Positions 39,849 to 42,485 of a stretch of DNA of 42,485 nucleotides are shown piece by piece; positions within the stretch are counted from its first letter, which is position 1; the number at the start of each line of letters is the position of its first letter. The notes under the pieces are model-generated. The model searched no databases. It saw only the letters and a program-made list of their open reading frames with translations, and was not told the origin of the DNA. Both the position numbers and the translations under genes were made by a program. Source of the DNA: JANMAT01 sp031359995 (lineage in GTDB: Bacteria > Actinomycetota > Acidimicrobiia > Acidimicrobiales > Ilumatobacteraceae); assembly GCA_031359995.1 (NCBI GenBank), contig JANMAT010000221.1:1-42485 (forward strand). The letters run 5' to 3'.

Positions 39849-40700
39849 TCAGCTGCCGAGGCGCCAGACCGCCGGGTTCGTGCCGTTCTCGATGTTTCGG
39901 TGACGGCCGGCGAACAGCGGGTCGAAGTCGTTCGTGGTGAAGATCCAGAACCGGTCGGCGAGGATGGCGTCGTGCACGAGGTCGGCCACCTCGGCGGGGT
40001 CCCTGCCGCCGCGGAGCAGGTCGCGCACGACCTCCTGACGGGCCAGCTGGTCGGGGTCGGGCTCCACTTCCACGTCGGCCCGCACCGACCACTCGGGCTG
40101 GTTGCGGCGCGAGTCGGCGATGTTGGTGTTCACCCAGCCCGGGCACAGGCACGACACGCCGACGGTGGAACCCATCGTCTTCAGCTGGGCGTAGAGACCC
40201 TCGGTCAGGCCGACCACGGCGAACTTCGACGCGTTGTAGGCGGACCAACCCGGCAGCAGGCCGGCGATCGAGCCCGTGTTCACGATGTGGCCGTCGCCGT
40301 GGGAGAGCAGGTGGGGCAGGAACACCTTCACCCCGTAGACGACGCCCCACAGGTTCACGCCGAGCACCCACTCCCAGCCCTTCTCGTCGGCCCACTCGCC
40401 GGCGGGCTGCATGGCCCCGCCCACGCCGGCGTTGTTGCACACCACGTTCACCCGTCCGAACGCCCCGATGGCCTCGTCGCGCAGCGCGGTCACACTGGCC
40501 AGGTCCATCACGTCGGTGACCACGCCGAGGGCGTCGTGGCCGTCGGCTCGCAGGCCGGCCACGGCGGCGTCGAGCGCCGGTTCCTCCACGTCGGCCAGCA
40601 CGACCTTGGCCCCCGCAGCGGCGAAACGGCGGGCGAACGCCAGCCCCATCCCCGATGTCGCGCCGGTGACAACGGCCACCTTCCCCTCGAAGCTGTCCAC
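39849..40700 (-). CDS. Short-chain dehydrogenase/reductase
   Basis: A 283-residue classical SDR. The cofactor motif is TGATSGMG (12-19), the NNAG motif is at 89-92, and the catalytic residues are Ser144 (NTGSIAG) and Tyr155-x3-Lys159 (YNASK). Asp at the end of strand 2 (LADVEE) suggests NAD over NADP. The extended C-terminus (WIFTTNDFDPLFAGRHRNIENG) is common to a family of actinobacterial SDRs of unknown substrate. GTG 40700 has GGGGGA about 5 bases upstream, so this mRNA is leadered. It is divergent from asd. Confidence 0.87.
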   Translation of the reverse strand: MDSFEGKVAVVTGATSGMGLAFARRFAAAGAKVVLADVEEPALDAAVAGLRADGHDALGVVTDVMDLASVTALRDEAIGAFGRVNVVCNNAGVGGAMQPAGEWADEKGWEWVLGVNLWGVVYGVKVFLPHLLSHGDGHIVNTGSIAGLLPGWSAYNASKFAVVGLTEGLYAQLKTMGSTVGVSCLCPGWVNTNIADSRRNQPEWSVRADVEVEPDPDQLARQEVVRDLLRGGRDPAEVADLVHDAILADRFWIFTTNDFDPLFAGRHRNIENGTNPAVWRLGS

Positions 40701-40829
40701 TGCCGTCCCCCTCGATCCGCGCCCACGCGGTGGGCGCCCCCTCACGTCATGCTGCCAGGCCGTCAGCGCTGTTTCGCAGCCCGTGCCCGGTGAAGCGCTT
40801 ACGCCAGGGACCGGGGCGATCGGGGCCGG

Positions 40830-40835
40830 TAGGAT
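40830..40835 (+). promoter_or_regulatory. -10 box TAGGAT for asd
   Basis: TAGGAT precedes ATG 40844 by 8 bases. Confidence 0.6.
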
Positions 40836-40843
40836 CGTCGGTC

Positions 40844-41857
40844 ATGCGAGTTGGAGTTGTCGGAGCAACGGGTCAGGTCGGCGGCGTCATGCGGGCGATC
40901 CTGGCCGAGCGGAACTTCCCCGTCACCGAGCTGCGCTTCTTCGCGTCGGCCCGGTCGGCGGGCACCAAGCTGCCGTGGCGGGGCGGCGAGATCACGGTGG
41001 AGGACGCGGCCACGGCCGACCCCACCGGACTCGACGTGGCCCTGTTCTCATCCGGCGCCACCAGCTCGCGTGAGCTGGCGCCCCGCTTCGCCGCTCTCGG
41101 CGTCACCGTCATCGACAACTCCTCGGCGTGGCGCATGGATCCCGAGGTGCCGCTCATCGTGGCCGAGGTGAACCCGGGCGAGATGGCCAACGCCCGCAAG
41201 GGCATCATCGCCAACCCGAACTGCACGACCATGGCGGCCATGCCGGTGCTGAAGCCGCTGCACGACGAGGCCGGTCTCGAGCGCCTCATCGTCGCAAGCT
41301 ACCAGGCGGTCTCGGGCGGCGGGCTGGCCGGGGTGCACGAGCTCGACGAGCAGGCCCGCAAGGTGGTCGACGGCGCCGCCGCCCTCACCTACGACGGGCG
41401 CGCCGTCGAGTTCCCCACACCCACCAAGTTCGTGAAGCCCATCGCCTTCAACGTGCTGCCGTACGCCGGCAAGATGGTCGACGACGGCAGCTTCGAGACC
41501 GACGAGGAGCAGAAGCTCCGCAACGAGAGCCGCAAGATCCTGGCCATCCCTGGGCTGCTCGTCTCGGGCACCTGCGTGCGGGTGCCGGTGTTCACCGGCC
41601 ACTCGCTGTCGCTCAACTGCGGCTTCGCCCGGCCCCTGTCGGTCGCTCGCGCGCTGGAGCTGCTCGGCCGCGCCCCGGGCGTGGAGATCAGCGAGATCCC
41701 CACCCCGCTGGAAGCGGCGGGCAAGGACCCGAGCTTCGTCGGGCGCGTGCGGGTCGACCCCACGTTCGAGCATGGCCTCGCCCTCTTCGTGGCCAACGAC
41801 AACCTGCGCAAGGGCGCCGCGCTCAACGCGGTGCAGATCGCCGAACTGCTCCTGTGA
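40844..41857 (+). CDS. asd: Aspartate-semialdehyde dehydrogenase
   Basis: A 337-residue enzyme that reduces aspartyl phosphate to aspartate semialdehyde, the step after aspartate kinase. The N-terminal NADP fold is VGVVGATGQVGGVM. The catalytic Cys127 lies in IANPNCTTM, and the ASYQAVSGGG, NVLPYAGKM and FTGHSLSLN blocks are all standard. ATG 40844 is fixed by TAGGAT 8 bases upstream. It has its own promoter and is not in an operon with lysC; its stop overlaps the start of a MATE transporter as GTGA. Confidence 0.96.
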   Translation: MRVGVVGATGQVGGVMRAILAERNFPVTELRFFASARSAGTKLPWRGGEITVEDAATADPTGLDVALFSSGATSSRELAPRFAALGVTVIDNSSAWRMDPEVPLIVAEVNPGEMANARKGIIANPNCTTMAAMPVLKPLHDEAGLERLIVASYQAVSGGGLAGVHELDEQARKVVDGAAALTYDGRAVEFPTPTKFVKPIAFNVLPYAGKMVDDGSFETDEEQKLRNESRKILAIPGLLVSGTCVRVPVFTGHSLSLNCGFARPLSVARALELLGRAPGVEISEIPTPLEAAGKDPSFVGRVRVDPTFEHGLALFVANDNLRKGAALNAVQIAELLL

Positions 41858-42485
41858 CCGCCGGGCCCGGCGGGTCCGCAGCCATCGACACGCGCACGCT
41901 CGACAAGCGGTCGGCCGCGCTCGCCATCCCGGCGCTCGGGGCGCTGGCGGCCGAGCCGATGTACGTGCTCGTCGACACGGTCATCGTCGGCAACATCGGC
42001 AAGGTGCCCCTGGCCGGGCTGGCGGTGGCGTCGAGCGCGCTCACGACCATCGCCTGGCTGTCGGCGTCGCTCAACCAGACCACGACGACGCGCGTGGCCC
42101 AGGCGCGCGGTGCCCGTGACGACGGCGCCATCACCCGGGCCGTGCGCACCGCGCTGGCCATCGTCGGTGGGCTCGGCGTGGTGGTGTTCGCCGTGCTGGT
42201 CGCGCTGGCGCCGCTGATCGCCCGAGCCTACGGGCCGGAGGCACCGGTGCGGGCCGCCGCCGTCACGTACCTGCGCATCTCGGCGTTCGGGCTGCCGGCG
42301 CTGCTGTTCAGCTTCGTGGCCATCGGCTACGTGAACGGCATGGGCCGCACGCGGCGCACCCTCGTGGTGGTGGTGATCGGCAACGTGGTGAACATCGTGC
42401 TCGAGGTGCTGTTCGTGTACGCGTTCCACTGGGGCCTGGGCGGCTCGGCGTGGGGCACGGTGATCGCCCAGTGGACGCAGGCGTC
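41854..42485 (+). CDS. MATE family efflux transporter, truncated by window end
   Basis: The first 210 residues of a multidrug and toxin extrusion family transporter. The typical opening IPALGALAAEPMYVLVDTVIVGNIGKVPLAGLAVA is present, followed by ARVAQARGA-type cytoplasmic loop, then further membrane helices (IVGGLGVVVFAVLVALAPLI, GNVVNIVLEVLFVYAF). Members with the PMYVLVDT(A/V)(I/V)VG start form the DinF-like branch. GTG 41854 overlaps the asd stop as GTGA, so it is co-translated with asd. The 3' end lies outside the window. Confidence 0.85.
   Translation, partial: MTAGPGGSAAIDTRTLDKRSAALAIPALGALAAEPMYVLVDTVIVGNIGKVPLAGLAVASSALTTIAWLSASLNQTTTTRVAQARGARDDGAITRAVRTALAIVGGLGVVVFAVLVALAPLIARAYGPEAPVRAAAVTYLRISAFGLPALLFSFVAIGYVNGMGRTRRTLVVVVIGNVVNIVLEVLFVYAFHWGLGGSAWGTVIAQWTQA

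Noticed and set aside
1..42485. Transposons, prophage, CRISPR array, tRNA or rRNA genes
   Set aside because: I looked on both strands for terminal inverted repeats, regularly spaced repeats, transposase motifs and tRNA-like cloverleafs and saw none I could support.

Overview
The window is very G+C-rich, densely packed bacterial chromosome. Most adjacent genes overlap by 1 to 8 bases (ATGA, GTGA and 8-base overlaps), GTG starts are common, and many genes have a TANNNT -10 box only 6 to 9 bases before the start codon. That pattern implies leaderless transcripts. With the gene content (NDMA-type alcohol dehydrogenase, DUF4916, LLM flavin oxidoreductase, acyl-CoA dehydrogenase, ethylmalonyl-CoA mutase), it suggests an actinobacterium, plausibly of the Acidimicrobiia. 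This placement is inference. I saw no tRNA, rRNA, insertion sequence or CRISPR array.

Layout. 1-1112: the 3' part of xseA behind a contig-edge-like G/C homopolymer, a perfect hairpin, then xseB. 1175-4024: a tandem pair of paralogous zinc-ribbon/one-TM/extracellular-propeller proteins behind a possible leaderless 8-codon leader ORF. 4237-11035: a six-gene carotenoid operon (crtE, crtI, crtB, cruF, a crtD-like second desaturase, a cruG-like glycosyltransferase). 11083-11380: the wreck of a PAS-GGDEF gene. 11443-15344: LLM oxidoreductase, acyl-CoA dehydrogenase, a three-copy 62-bp repeat, a divergent plsY, and crtA. 15331-18743: a heterodimeric ABC exporter. 18797-24878: amidase, two unknown genes sharing a CTAG stop, crtZ, two alpha/beta hydrolases, a LysM lipoprotein and yceH. 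24947-31303: degenerate GGDEF protein, ethylmalonyl-CoA mutase, aat, a phosphatase behind a PHO-box-like repeat, an S51-like protein lacking its serine, a small membrane protein and a cyclophilin. 31363-42485: lysC, PAP2, NDMA-type ADH, DUF4916, amine oxidase, GGDEF-EAL protein, a secreted helical protein, an SDR, asd and a MATE transporter cut by the window end.

How they fit together. The carotenoid genes outside the operon (crtA at 14.6 kb, crtZ at 21.6 kb) complement it. CruF, CrtD, CrtA and CruG-type enzymes act on an open psi-end, while CrtZ hydroxylates a beta-ring. Together they point to a monocyclic, myxoxanthophyll-like glycosylated or ketolated carotenoid, which would need a lycopene cyclase encoded elsewhere. 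Three c-di-GMP-type proteins are present and none has an intact GGDEF signature; only one intact EAL domain remains. lysC and asd are about 8 kb apart, each behind its own leaderless-type promoter.

All functions come from reading motifs by eye; no database search was run. Start sites were chosen from -10 boxes, Shine-Dalgarno matches and neighbour overlaps.
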